64,000 nucleotides of DNA. Origin: Symsagittifera roscoffensis (taxonomy: Eukaryota > Xenacoelomorpha > Acoela > Convolutidae). The stretch spans positions 33,117,436 to 33,181,435 of the forward strand of contig NC_087068.1 in assembly GCF_963678635.1 (NCBI RefSeq), in the 5' to 3' direction. The notes under the pieces are model-generated. The model made no database searches. It worked only from the letters and a program-made list of their open reading frames with translations, and was not told the origin of the DNA. Position 1 is the stretch's first letter; the number at the start of each line of letters is the position of its first letter. Shown here piece by piece: positions 1-12,320 of the stretch. Both the position numbers and the translations under genes were made by a program.

Positions 1-763
1 ATACACTCCTCTTCCGAAGGAAATGTGACGATATGGTTTTTTTAAGTAAAAAATTACTTCTTTTCGGGCTTCCGGCTTGCTCCAAAAATTGGCTTCAATT
101 TTATCATTTTGAAGCTGTTGGCTTCCAAAAATTGGCTTCAATTTTACTCTGATGACTTTTAATGTCTGTTGATAGATGTCGGAGTAGCAGTAGGAGAGCT
201 TAAATTTGATACAAAAAAACGTGTCTAAAATCGAAGTGCTTGGGACGATATACGTTTTTTAAGAAGAAAAAATAATCGGGCTTCCGGCTCGCTCCAAAGA
301 TTGGCTTCATCTTTATTTTTACTCTGATGATTTTTGCAATCTGTTGATAGGTATCGGAATAGCATTAGTAGAGCTTAAGTTTGATATAAAAAACGTTTCT
401 AAATTCGAGGTGCTTGTGACGATAATATTTTTTTTATAAAAAAAAATTCGGGCTTCAGGCTCTCTCCTAAGATTGATTTCAATTGTACGTTTTAGGTTAA
501 TTTTTTGCTCTTGCCCTGTTATTTGAACCAAACTTGTTTTGCGACTCTCAAGTTGTTGAATTTTTCAGATCTTCAATTGGAGCGATTACAATTCTCAAAA
601 CGTCGTGTTAGTTTCGATATAGTTTTCAAGTGTCGATAATTTTCATCGATAAATTCTTCAAATTGTGCCATAATTTTCTTGTTTTTATACAACTCTGGTG
701 CAGTTGAGGCCGTAAGATTTTCTACGCTCTTTGATTGTTAAGAAGGAAGTGATTTAAGTTAAG
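1..763. repeat. Diverged satellite copies, left edge of the 1277-bp array
   Basis: This stretch has no credible gene. It carries diverged copies of the same material as the next array. The block reading roughly cgggcttcNggctcgctcc followed by a gattggcttcaat-like stretch recurs near 65, 280 and 450. Each copy is preceded by a short box around tgtgacgatat (near 25, 245 and 418). The segment 480-760 matches the end of the 1277-bp unit with many substitutions. I read it as an older edge of the array, where homogenisation has been lost. Confidence 0.75.
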
Positions 764-3700
764 AATGGTTAGTTGGGCGAGGTATAACCCGATTTTCCAG
801 GTTTCTATGAAGTTCATAGCAAGTGATATCATTTTTTCATAATTTTTCGGTTGAAAGAGTCTATTTCATTGCTAAAATATAGTATCTTACTCGTCATTTC
901 AGTTACAGATTATAGTTCGATGCATGGAAGTTATCGAAAATTGAAAAAAAAATCAAGGTTTTCAAAAAACAGTCAATTCGTGACGCCGCTTTGTGTGTGC
1001 ACTTTTTGTGTTTGCCTACCCCCAAAAAAATTGAGAGTTTATTACAAAAAATTTTCACTGCTGAAACTATCCAGGACACTGATTTGGCAAGTGATTATTT
1101 CAATTTCAGTGCTGTTAGAGAAGTCCGTTAACAGCAATATTTCTGGATGAAAAAATTGAAAAGATCAGTTTGGGCGGCCTGATCTGGCCTGAAATATTGC
1201 TTCAAAAATCTTCTGCCCTATATATGAAAAAGTACTGAGTATTTTCTCTGCTGTGTTTTTTGCAATTGTTAAAAATTTTTCGAAGGCCTAAATTTTATTG
1301 TGTTACATTATTAAACTCAGGGTGGTTGTGAAACTATTAATTTTTTTAAAAAATCACAATTTTTCAAAATCCTTGCTTAATCCAGGTTTTGTGCCATAGA
1401 GTTGTGACAACCTATTGGTTTTCAAGTCAGGTTTTGCCATGACAGTTGAATGAAAGAGCTTAATGTTGGTATATGATAGGCTCCTAAAATCGAAGGGAAT
1501 GTGACGATATGTTTTTTTAATGAAAAATTTTCCTTTTTTCGGGCTTCCGGCTCGCTCCAAAGATTGGCTTCAATTTTAATGTTATATTAGTGATTTTTGT
1601 AATAAGTTAAAAGCTATCGGAGATACAATAGTGGAACTTAATTTTATTATATAAAATGAGTGCAAAATCGAAGTGATTGTGACGATATAAATTATTGAAT
1701 TTAAAAAAAAAAAATTTTTTCGGGCTTCAGGCTCTCTCCTAAGATTGGCTTCAATTGTTCATCTTAGGTTATTTTTGTGCTCTTGCCCGGTTCTCAATTT
1801 CGAAGACACTTTTACTGCTCGTCTCGCGCTGTTAATTTTTATAAACTTCAAATTGAAGAGTTTAAAATCCTCAAAACGGCGTGTTAATTTCGATATTGTT
1901 TTCTAGTGTTGATAATTTTCATCGATATTTTCTTTAAATTATGCCATAGTTTTCTTGTTTTTATACAACTCTGGTACTATTGAGACAGTAACATTTCCTA
2001 AACTCATTGATTGTTAGCAGGGTAATCATTGAAGTTGCAGAATGGTTAGTTGGGCGAGGTATAACCCGATTTTCCAGGTTTCTATGAAGTTCATAGCAAG
2101 TGATATCATTTTTTCATAATTTTTCGGTTGAAAGAGTCTATTTCATTGCTAAAATATAGTATCTTACTCGTCATTTCAGTTACAGATTATAGTTCGATGC
2201 ATGGAAGTTATCGAAAATTGAAAAAAAAATCAAGGTTTTCAAAAAACAGTCAATTCGTGACGCCGCTTTGTGTGTGCACTTTTTGTGTTTGCCTACCCCC
2301 AAAAAAATTGAGAGTTTATTACAAAAAATTTTCACTGCTGAAACTATCCAGGACACTGATTTGGCAAGTGATTATTTCAATTTCAGTGCTGTTAGAGAAG
2401 TCCGTTAACAGCAATATTTCTGGATGAAAAAATTGAAAAGATCAGTTTGGGCGGCCTGATCTGGCCTGAAATATTGCTTCAAAAATCTTCTGCCCTATAT
2501 ATGAAAAAGTACTGAGTATTTTCTCTGCTGTGTTTTTTGCAATTGTTAAAAATTTTTCGAAGGCCTAAATTTTATTGTGTTACATTATTAAACTCAGGGT
2601 GGTTGTGAAACTATTAATTTTTTTAAAAAATCACAATTTTTCAAAATCCTTGCTTAATCCAGGTTTTGTGCCATAGAGTTGTGACAACCTATTGGTTTTC
2701 AAGTCAGGTTTTGCCATGACAGTTGAATGAAAGAGCTTAATGTTGGTATATGATAGGCTCCTAAAATCGAAGGGAATGTGACGATATGTTTTTTTAATGA
2801 AAAATTTTCCTTTTTTCGGGCTTCCGGCTCGCTCCAAAGATTGGCTTCAATTTTAATGTTATATTAGTGATTTTTGTAATAAGTTAAAAGCTATCGGAGA
2901 TACAATAGTGGAACTTAATTTTGTTATATAAAATGAGTGCAAAATCGAAGTGATTGTGACGATATAAATTATTGAATTTAAAAAAAAAAATTTTTTTCGG
3001 GCTTCAGGCTCTCTCCTAAGATTGGCTTCAATTGTTCATCTTAGGTTATTTTTGTGCTCTTGCCCGGTTCTCAATTTCGAAGACACTTTTACTGCTCGTC
3101 TCGCGCTGTTAATTTTTATAAACTTCAAATTGAAGAGTTTAAAATCCTCAAAACGGCGTGTTAATTTCGATATTGTTTTCTAGTGTTGATAATTTTCATC
3201 GATATTTTCTTTAAATTATGCCATAGTTTTCTTGTTTTTATACAACTCTGGTACTATTGAGACAGTAACATTTCCTAAACTCATTGATTGTTAGCAGGGT
3301 AATCATTGAAGTTGCAGAATGGTTAGTTGGGCGAGGTATAACCCGATTTTCCAGGTTTCTATGAAGTTCATAGCAAGTGATATCATTTTTTCATAATTTT
3401 TCGGTTGAAAGAGTCTATTTCATTGCTAAAATATAGTATCTTACTCGTCATTTCAGTTACAGATTATAGTTCGATGCATGGAAGTTATCGAAAATTGAAA
3501 AAAAAAATCAAGGTTTTCAAAAAACAGTCAATTCGTGACGCCGCTTTGTGTGTGCACTTTTTGTGTTTGCCTACCCCCAAAAAAATTGAGAGTTTATTAC
3601 AAAAAATTTTCACTGCTGAAACTATCCAGGACACTGATTTGGCAAGTGATTATTTCAATTTCGGTGCTGTTAGAGAAGTCCGTTAACAGCAATATTTCTG

Positions 3701-5872
3701 GATGAAAAAATTGAAAAGATCAGTTTGGGCGGCCTGATCTGGCCTGAAATATTGCTTCAAAAATCTTCTGCCCTATATATGAAAAAGTACTGAGTATTTT
3801 CTCTGCTGTGTTTTTTGCAATTGTTAAAAATTTTTCGAAGGCCTAAATTTTATTGTGTTACATTATTAAACTCAGGGTGGTTGTGAAACTATTAATTTTT
3901 TTAAAAAATCACAATTTTTCAAAATCCTTGCTTAATCCAGGTTTTGTGCCATAGAGTTGTGACAACCTATTGGTTTTCAAGTCAGGTTTTGCCATGACAG
4001 TTGAATGAAAGAGCTTAATGTTGGTATATGATAGGCTCCTAAAATCGAAGGGAATGTGACGATATGTTTTTTTAATGAAAAATTTTCCTTTTTTCGGGCT
4101 TCCGGCTCGCTCCAAAGATTGGCTTCAATTTTAATGTTATATTAGTGATTTTTGTAATAAGTTAAAAGCTATCGGAGATACAATAGTGGAACTTAATTTT
4201 GTTATATAAAATGAGTGCAAAATCGAAGTGATTGTGACGATATAAATTATTGAATTTAAAAAAAAAAATTTTTTTCGGGCTTCAGGCTCTCTCCTAAGAT
4301 TGGCTTCAATTGTTCATCTTAGGTTATTTTTGTGCTCTTGCCCGGTTCTCAATTTCGAAGACACTTTTACTGCTCGTCTCGCGCTGTTAATTTTTATAAA
4401 CTTCAAATTGAAGAGTTTAAAATCCTCAAAACGGCGTGTTAATTTCGATATTGTTTTCTAGTGTTGATAATTTTCATCGATATTTTCTTTAAATTATGCC
4501 ATAGTTTTCTTGTTTTTATACAACTCTGGTACTATTGAGACAGTAACATTTCCTAAACTCATTGATTGTTAGCAGGGTAATCATTGAAGTTGCAGAATGG
4601 TTAGTTGGGCGAGGTATAACCCGATTTTCCAGGTTTCTATGAAGTTCATAGCAAGTGATATCATTTTTTCATAATTTTTCGGTTGAAAGAGTCTATTTCA
4701 TTGCTAAAATATAGTATCTTACTCGTCATTTCAGTTACAGATTATAGTTCGATGCATGGAAGTTATCGAAAATTGAAAAAAAAATCAAGGTTTTCAAAAA
4801 ACAGTCAATTCGTGACGCCGCTTTGTGTGTGCACTTTTTGTGTTTGCCTACCCCCAAAAAAATTGAGAGTTTATTACAAAAAATTTTCACTGCTGAAACT
4901 ATCCAGGACACTGATTTGGCAAGTGATTATTTCAATTTCAGTGCTGTTAGAGAAGTCCGTTAACAGCAATATTTCTGGATGAAAAAATTGAAAAGATCAG
5001 TTTGGGCGGCCTGATCTGGCCTGAAATATTGCTTCAAAAATCTTCTGCCCTATATATGAAAAAGTACTGAGTATTTTCTCTGCTGTGTTTTTTGCAATTG
5101 TTAAAAATTTTTCGAAGGCCTAAATTTTATTGTGTTACATTATTAAACTCAGGGTGGTTGTGAAACTATTAATTTTTTTAAAAAATCACAATTTTTCAAA
5201 ATCCTTGCTTAATCCAGGTTTTGTGCCATAGAGTTGTGACAACCTATTGGTTTTCAAGTCAGGTTTTGCCATGACAGTTGAATGAAAGAGCTTAATGTTG
5301 GTATATGATAGGCTCCTAAAATCGAAGGGAATGTGACGATATGTTTTTTTAATGAAAAATTTTCCTTTTTTCGGGCTTCCGGCTCGCTCCAAAGATTGGC
5401 TTCAATTTTAATGTTATATTAGTGATTTTTGTAATAAGTTAAAAGCTATCGGAGATACAATAGTGGAACTTAATTTTGTTATATAAAATGAGTGCAAAAT
5501 CGAAGTGATTGTGACGATATAAATTATTGAATTTAAAAAAAAAATTTTTTTTCGGGCTTCAGGCTCTCTCCTAAGATTGGCTTCAATTGTTCATCTTAGG
5601 TTATTTTTGTGCTCTTGCCCGGTTCTCAATTTCGAAGACACTTTTACTGCTCGTCTCGCGCTGTTAATTTTTATAAACTTCAAATTGAAGAGTTTAAAAT
5701 CCTCAAAACGGCGTGTTAATTTCGATATTGTTTTCTAGTGTTGATAATTTTCATCGATATTTTCTTTAAATTATGCCATAGTTTTCTTGTTTTTATACAA
5801 CTCTGGTACTATTGAGACAGTAACATTTCCTAAACTCATTGATTGTTAGCAGGGTAATCACTGAAGTTGCAG
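764..5872. repeat. Satellite array: four tandem 1277-bp units
   Basis: Four head-to-tail units start at 764, 2041, 3318 and 4596 (periods 1277, 1277 and 1278). They are almost identical; the differences I noticed are mostly homopolymer lengths and isolated substitutions. Each unit contains two copies of a subrepeat of about 180 bp (cgggcttccggctcgctcc type and cgggcttcaggctctctcc type), each preceded by a tgtgacgatat box. About 900 bp of other AT-rich sequence makes up the rest. A 99-codon open frame at the same place in the units is broken in the third unit by one extra A in a poly-A run, so it is not maintained and I do not call it a gene. The near-identity implies recent amplification or gene conversion. 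Confidence 0.95.
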
Positions 5873-6640
5873 AATGGTTAGTTGGGCGAGGTACAACCCG
5901 ATTTTTCAGGTTTTTTTTAATGTTTATTGCACGATGTATCATTTTTTCAGGATTTTACGGTTGAAATAGTCTATTCTGTCGCTGAACTATAGTATTTCAT
6001 TCGTAATTCTAGTTAAAGAACTTAATTCGATGCATGAAAATTACCCAAATTGAAAAAAAAATCAAAGTTTTTAAAAACTGTCATTTCGACTTGCTGCTTT
6101 GGGTGTGCACTTTTTATGTTTGCCTACCCTAAAAAAAATTTCACAGTTTTTCTTTCAAAAATGTTTCAGGGATGAGATATCCAGAAAAAAATGTCGCAAC
6201 TGGTTGATACGCATTCAGTTTTGTTATAGATGTGCGTTAACAGCTATGTTTCTGGATGAAAAAGACCATAAGGTCAGTTTGGGGGACCGTATTTGGCCTC
6301 AAATATCGCTTCAAAAAATATTCTGCACATTTTTTGTTATAAAGTATTCAGTATTTTTTCTGCAATTTGTTGCAATCGTTAGAACTGCAACAGGGCTGAT
6401 TTTTGATGTATAATACGTTTCTAAACTCAGCGTGGTTATGAAGATATTAGTTTTCAAAAAAAAAACCCAATTTTTTCAAAATCCCTGCTTGGCACAGGTT
6501 TTGTGTCATAGAAATGTTAAAAATTATTAGTTTTCAAATCTGTTTTTTGCCATCAACAGAGGAATAACAGAGCTTAATTTTGATATAAGATACGCTCCTA
6601 AATTCGAAGGGAAGGTAACGATATCATTTTTTAAAGTAAA
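5873..6640. repeat. Fifth, diverged copy of the 1277-bp unit
   Basis: Homology to the 1277-bp unit continues past 5873, starting with the gttgggcgaggta segment, but with frequent substitutions and small indels. A 104-codon open frame at 6099-6413 covers the same part of the unit as the open frame in the identical copies. It has a different, diverged translation, so it looks incidental. The copy grades into the run of about 179-bp monomers that follows. Confidence 0.8.
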
Positions 6641-7940
6641 ATGTTACTTTTTTTCGGGCTTCGGGCTCGCTCCAAAGATTGACTTAAATTTTCATTTTTT
6701 CTTAATATTTTTCGCAATCTGTTTATAGCCATCACAAGAACAACAACAGAGCCCAATGTTGATTTATAAAATGTTTCTTTCTTCGAAGTGAATGTGACGA
6801 TATATTTTTTTTAAGTAAAAAAAAACATTTTTTCGGGCTTATGGCTCGCTCCTAAGATTAGCTTAAAATTTTGTTTTATATTATTATTTTTTGCTATCTG
6901 TTTATAGCATTCGCAAGACCAATAACAGAGCTGAATTTTGATATATAAAACGTTTCTAAATTCGACGTGAATGTGACGATATATTTTTTTTAGTAAAAAA
7001 AACACCTTTTTTTCTGGCTTCTGGCTCGCTCCTAAGATTGGCTAAAATTTTTGTTTTACAATGTTTTTTTTTGATATCTATTTATAGCTTTCGGAAGTAC
7101 CATAACAGAGCTTCATTTTGATGTATAAAACGTTCCGTAATTCGAAGTGAGTGTGACGATATATTTTTTTTAAGTAAAAAAAAACATTTTTTCGGGCTTA
7201 TGGCTCGCTCCTAAGATTAGCCTAAAATTTTGTTTTATATTATTATTTTTTGCTATCTGTTTATAGCATTCGCAAGACCAATAACAGAGCTGAATTTTGA
7301 TATATAAAACGTTTCTAAATTCGACGTGAATATGACGATATATTTTTTTTTAAGTAAAAAAACACCTTTTTTCGGGCTTTTGGCTCGCTCCTAAGATTGG
7401 CTAAAATTTTAGTTTTATAATGTTTTTTTTTGATATCTATTTATAGCTTTCGGAAGTACCATAACAGAGCTTCATTTTGATGTTGAAAACGTTCCGTAAT
7501 TCGATGAGTGTGACGATATAATTTTTTTAGTTAAAAAAATACCTTTTTTCGGGCTTCTGGCTCGCTCCTAAGATTGGCTAACATTTTGGTTTTACAATGT
7601 TTTTTTTGATATCTATTTATAGCTTTCGGAAGTACCATAACAGAGCTTCATTTTGATGTATAAAACGTTCCGTAATTCGAAGTGAGTGTGACGATATAAT
7701 TTTTTTTAAGTAAAAAAGCCCTTTTTTTCGGGCTTCAGGCTCGCTCCTAAGAATGGCTTAAATTTTTGATTCAACTTAAATTTCTTTGCAATCTGTTTAA
7801 AGCTATGGTCATAACAGTAATAGAGCTTCCTTTTGGTATACGAAACAACCCATATTTCGATGTGGTTGTCGCGATATGTTTTTACAAGTAAAAAAAAAAA
7901 ACATTTTTGGGGCTCCTGGGTCCATCAGCTAGCCTAAAAT
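6640..7940. repeat. About 179-bp satellite monomers, seven tandem copies
   Basis: The core cgggcttNNggctcgctcc recurs at about 6655, 6833, 7012, 7191, 7370, 7549 and 7729, a spacing of about 179 bp. Monomers also share a block near atctgtttatagc, a block near taacagagctt, and a tcgaagtgagtgtgacgat box ahead of a T-rich tract. Alternate monomers resemble each other more than their neighbours do: 6833 and 7191 share the ttatggctcgctcctaagat variant, which suggests a dimeric higher-order unit of about 358 bp. The last copy, at 7860-7940, is decayed. These monomers are clearly related to the subrepeats inside the 1277-bp unit. No gene is visible here. Confidence 0.9.
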
Positions 7941-8940
7941 TTTATAAATCTTTTTTTTTGCAACCTGTTTGTTGATATGTCTATACGAATAATATAAACT
8001 GATTTGCTACAGTTGGGATGATGTTGTTTGCCTCTTAACTTCAAAAACTTTACATTTTATGTCAATAATATGCCGATGTTTTGGTTTGGGTGTTAAACCT
8101 GCTCTTGTTGAAATTGAATATTTTTTGAATATCAATAATGTGGAGACATGTTTACATGAGTTGTTTCAGTGTTTGTGTTGTATTAGCGTCGGCCTAATTT
8201 GTTCGTAATTTTCAGATTCAATCGAAATGTAGCACTGCATTATATGCTTAGAATTGGATATGGCTGATGACCTCTATCCATGCAATTATGTCGAGCTTAT
8301 TTTACAATTACTTAAGTCATTACAACGCATCAAGAAGAATATCGAAAAACAACGTTAGAAGAGCCTACTTCGGAGGAACTGTACTATGAAGAATGTTTTT
8401 TTATTTAATCATTTTTGATGAATCTATTCAGTTGCTGAGCAGTAACCTTCAAGATGATTCGTATCTGTCTATCCGAGTTGTACGATCAGTATTGTTTTCG
8501 CGGATCATTCGGCATATATCTCAATTGATAAAAAAGAACGAAGTTGCAAACTCTCAAGAATGAATGTCTGCTAACACGTACTGGATTCTTTATATTGTTT
8601 AAATTTAATGAATACATAAGTATAATGAGTTTCGATCACACCTTGTTTTAATAGGCCTTCTCGTTTCTGATTTTTCCCCCGTGACAGTACTCCTATGAGC
8701 ACATTTTAATGCTATCATTCTCATATTTGATATGTTCTGCTGAAGTCTTGAGAAGGAGGAAGGAACTTATGGTTTGATTTGCTTTTTTTATCACTATCAG
8801 ACTGAAATATCGCGCCTGATTTGTGTACCATTTTAACAAGTGTCTATAAGGCATCCTAGGTAATATAAAACTGAAAATGCAATCCTTTAAACCATAATAA
8901 TGATCGGTTAGATATCGTTTTCCCATAACTTATTGTACAA
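7941..8940. other. AT-rich stretch without recognisable gene
   Basis: I see no gene, RNA or clear repeat here. A minus-strand open frame of 77 codons (8693-8926) has no recognisable motif. The stretch separates two unrelated satellite families. Confidence 0.5.
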
Positions 8941-9945
8941 CCTAACTAAATTGTCATGTCAACTCTGGTATATTTGATGATTTTCCCCCCTTGTTTTTCG
9001 AACTTATCTTGGTGTTTCTGTAAGTTGGAACAAAAACACATTCCTGAAACCCCTAAAATCATGTTCACGATAGTTTGTAGTATGCTAGAAAGCGTTTCGA
9101 CTAATATTGGGCTTCTCTTCAAAAAAATTGAGTTTTTTCTGTCGCTCTCTGTTACAAATTTCTTGCGCAGTTTTTTTTTCCATTTTCACGGATACTTGTA
9201 GGCTACCCTAGATAGCTCGATGAGCCTAAAGTTCAGTCATGGATCAATCCAGTCCTGTTGACGACCGATGTGTCATCAGTTTTCAGAAAAGGCTATTTAT
9301 CTTAGCTGACTTGTCATCTCAACTCTGGTACTTCTGATGATTTTCCCCCCTTGTTTTTTGATTATTTTTCGGTTTTTCTGTAGTTGGAACAAAGACATAT
9401 GCCTGAAAATTCTTTTGACGAAAATTTGCAGTTTGCTTAAAGGCGTTTGTGCTCAAAGTAGGGCCTCTTTTTAAAATTATTTAGCTATTTTGTGTCGCTC
9501 TCTGTAAAAAAAATTTTGCGCATGAATTTTTTTCATTTTCACGGATACTTGTAGGCTACCCTAGATAGCTCAATGAGCTTAAAGTTCATTCATGAGTCAA
9601 TCCTTTCATGTTGACGACCAAAATGTTCCATCAGTTTTTAGAAAAAGGCGTTTTATCTTAGCTGACTTGTCATGTCTACTCTGGTTGTTTTAGATAATTT
9701 TTCCCCTTGTTTTTCGAACGTAGTTTTTTTTTCTATAAATTGGAACAATGGCACATGCCTGAAACCCCTAAAAATCATATTCACGATAGTTTGCAGTATG
9801 CTAGAATGCGTTTCGGCTCAATATAGTGCTTCTCTTCAAAAAATGTGGGTTTTTTCTATCGCTCTCTATAACAATTGACCCAACCTAACATGTGATGTCA
9901 ACTCTGATACCTCTGATGATTTTTCCCCTTGTTCTTCGAACCTGA
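8941..9945 (+). repeat. About 355-bp repeats, forward block
   Basis: Copies of one repeat begin near 8950, 9308, 9663 and 9890. Each starts with a segment like ttgtcatgtcaactctggta, followed by a run of C and a ttgtttttcgaac segment. About 170 bp further on comes a second landmark, cacggatacttgtaggctac plus an agctcaatgagctt-like stretch. Copies are moderately diverged. The short open frames in them differ between copies, so they are probably non-coding. Confidence 0.85.
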
Positions 9946-11930
9946 GTTGACATGACAATTTAGGTAGGGTAAATAGCTTTTTTCCTAAATTTGATGTCAA
10001 ATTGGTCCTCATTAATGCTGGATTGATACATGAATGAACTTAGAGCTCATCAAGTTATTTAGCGTAGCCCACAGGTATCCGTGAAAATGGAAAAATCGTG
10101 CCCAAAAATTTTGTTACAGAGCGGCACAGAAAAAATCTAACTATTTCCTATAGAGAAGTCCTATATTGAGCCAAAATGCTTCGTAGCATAACGCTGACTA
10201 ATGTGAGTATGACTTCTTGGGGTTCAGTCGTGTTTCTATTTCCAGCTTATGAGAAACAAGTTAGGTTCGAAAAACAATGAGAAAGAATCATCAAGAGTAC
10301 CAGAGTTGACATGACATGCTAGCTAGGGTAGATACCCTCTTTCTAGGATTTGGTTCCGATTCCGTCGTGAGCGTAGCCAGAAAATATCTTGGCTGAATTT
10401 TCAGCTCATCAAATTATCTAGGGTAGCCTACATGTATCCGTGAAACTGAAAAAAAAATCATGCGCAATAATTTTGTCATAGGTTACGACAGAAAAACAAT
10501 TGGTTTTAAACAAAAGCACAATATCGAGCCCAAATGCTTTTTCGCGTATCCCAGACTAGCGTGAATATCTTTTCGAGTGATTTGAATTTTGTGTCTTTGT
10601 GCCGGCCGACAGAAAAAAAACAAGATAGGTTCGAAAAACAAGGGGGAAAATCATCAACAGTACCAGAATTCACATGACTTTTTAGGTCGGGCTAAAATCG
10701 GGTTTTGATGAAAAATCAGTCGTTAGCATGGTCAGGTTGATTCATGGATGATTTTTCAGCTCATCAGATTATCTAGGATAGCCTAGAGTTATCCGTGAAA
10801 ATAAAAAGTCATCCACAAAAACTTCCATACAGCGCTATAGAAAGTTCGTTTTTATAGCATTGTTTTTTCGAAGCTCAGCTGACACGACCATTTAGGTAGG
10901 GTGAATAGCCTTCTTCTGAAAATTGATGCAATATCGGTTGTTAATCTGAATGGATTGATTCATGAATGAACTTTCAGGTCATCAAGTTATCTATAGTAGT
11001 ACACAGGTATCCGTGAAAATGAAAAAAGTTATGCGCTAAAAATTTGTTACAGCTCTATAGAAAAAAAACCTAAAAACTTAATAATAGAGAAGCGCTGTAT
11101 TGAGACGAATTGTTTTATAGTTTAATGCAGACTAGCACGAGTATTATTCCTGGGGGTTTCAGGCTTGATTCTAGTTTCCAACTTAAAGAAAAAACAAGAT
11201 AGGTTCGAAAAACAACAGGGAAGAATCTTAAAAGTACCAGAATTCACCTGACTTGTTAGGTCGGGTTAAAATCCTCTTTCTGAGAGTTGATGACAATTCA
11301 GTCTATAGTATGATTAGGTTGATTGATGGATGAACTTTCAGCTCATCAGATTATCTAGGATAGCCTAGAGTTATCCGTGAAAATGAAAAAAGTCATGCGC
11401 AACAAATTTAATACAGCGCTATAGAAAAAACCTATTTTTTTTCATAGAGAAGCGCTATGATGAGATAAAATGCTTTCTAGCATACTGAAGACTAGCGCGA
11501 GTATGACTTCCAGTTTTTTTGGCTTGTTTTTAGGTTCCAACTTTCAGAAAAAACGTAGGTTCGAAAAACAATGGGAAAAAATTTACAAAAGTACCAGAGT
11601 TGACATGACATGTTAGGTATGTTTTATATCATTTTTCTGAGAGTTGATGACAAATCGGTCGTTAGCATAGTCGGGTTGTTTCTTGGATGAACTTTCAGCT
11701 CATCAGGTTATCTAGTAAAATGAAAAATGTCATAAGCAAAAAAAAAATTGTTAGAGCGACAGAAAAACAAGTCGATTTATAGAGAGGCACTATATGGAGA
11801 CCAATTTTGTTCTGGCGTACCGCAGATTAGCGTGAGTTTGATTTCTAAAGGTTTATTTTACTTCTATTTGTCTCATTCAATAGGAAAAAACAAGATAGTT
11901 TCAAAAAATGGAAAAATCATCAAAAGTATC
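9946..11930 (-). repeat. About 355-bp repeats, inverted block
   Basis: This is the same repeat family as 8941-9945 in the opposite orientation. The reverse complement of its start (accagagttgacatgacatg and variants) appears near 9950, 10305, 10665, 10875, 11236 and 11591. It is preceded by ttcgaaaaacaa-type segments and followed by the reverse of the gtagcctacatgtatccgtg landmark. The flip is abrupt: a forward tcaactctgatac at about 9900 is followed within about 50 bp by a reverse gagttgacatgacaa at 9950. Confidence 0.85.
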
Positions 11931-12320
11931 TATCCTTATTTGTCTATTAGTTGGAGCAAAGACATTATTTAAACTTTTAGAAATTGTTCTCACGCTATTC
12001 TGCGGTAGGCCAAAAGACATTTAAGTTCGGTTTAGGGTCTCTCTGTGAAACAAGTTATGTTTTTCTGTCGCTCGCGGTAACAATTTTCTTGTGCATGATT
12101 TTTTTTTCATTTTCAAGGATACCGGTTGGCTACCCTAGATAACTTGATGAGCTGGAAATTCATACATGAATGAATCTGGCCGTTTAAGCGTCCGATTTGG
12201 TATCAGTATTCAAAAAACGCCTTTTCACCCCACCTAACATGTCATTTCAAAGCGTTTTTGCTCAAAGTGGGGCCTCCCCTAAAATATTTACTTATTTTGT
12301 CGGGACTTTTTGTTGGAACT
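11931..12320 (+). repeat. About 355-bp repeat, forward again, merging into next array
   Basis: Orientation returns to forward: ttggagcaaagacatt at about 11950, then tttcaaggataccggttggc and an agctggaaattcat-like stretch at about 12110-12160, then cacctaacatgtcatttcaa at about 12230. The repeat ends where the hairpin array begins, near 12320. Confidence 0.7.

Noticed and set aside
851-1150. 99-codon open frame repeated in each 1277-bp unit
   Set aside because: It is broken by a homopolymer change in the third unit (3405-3686) and has no recognisable motif; satellite sequence explains it.
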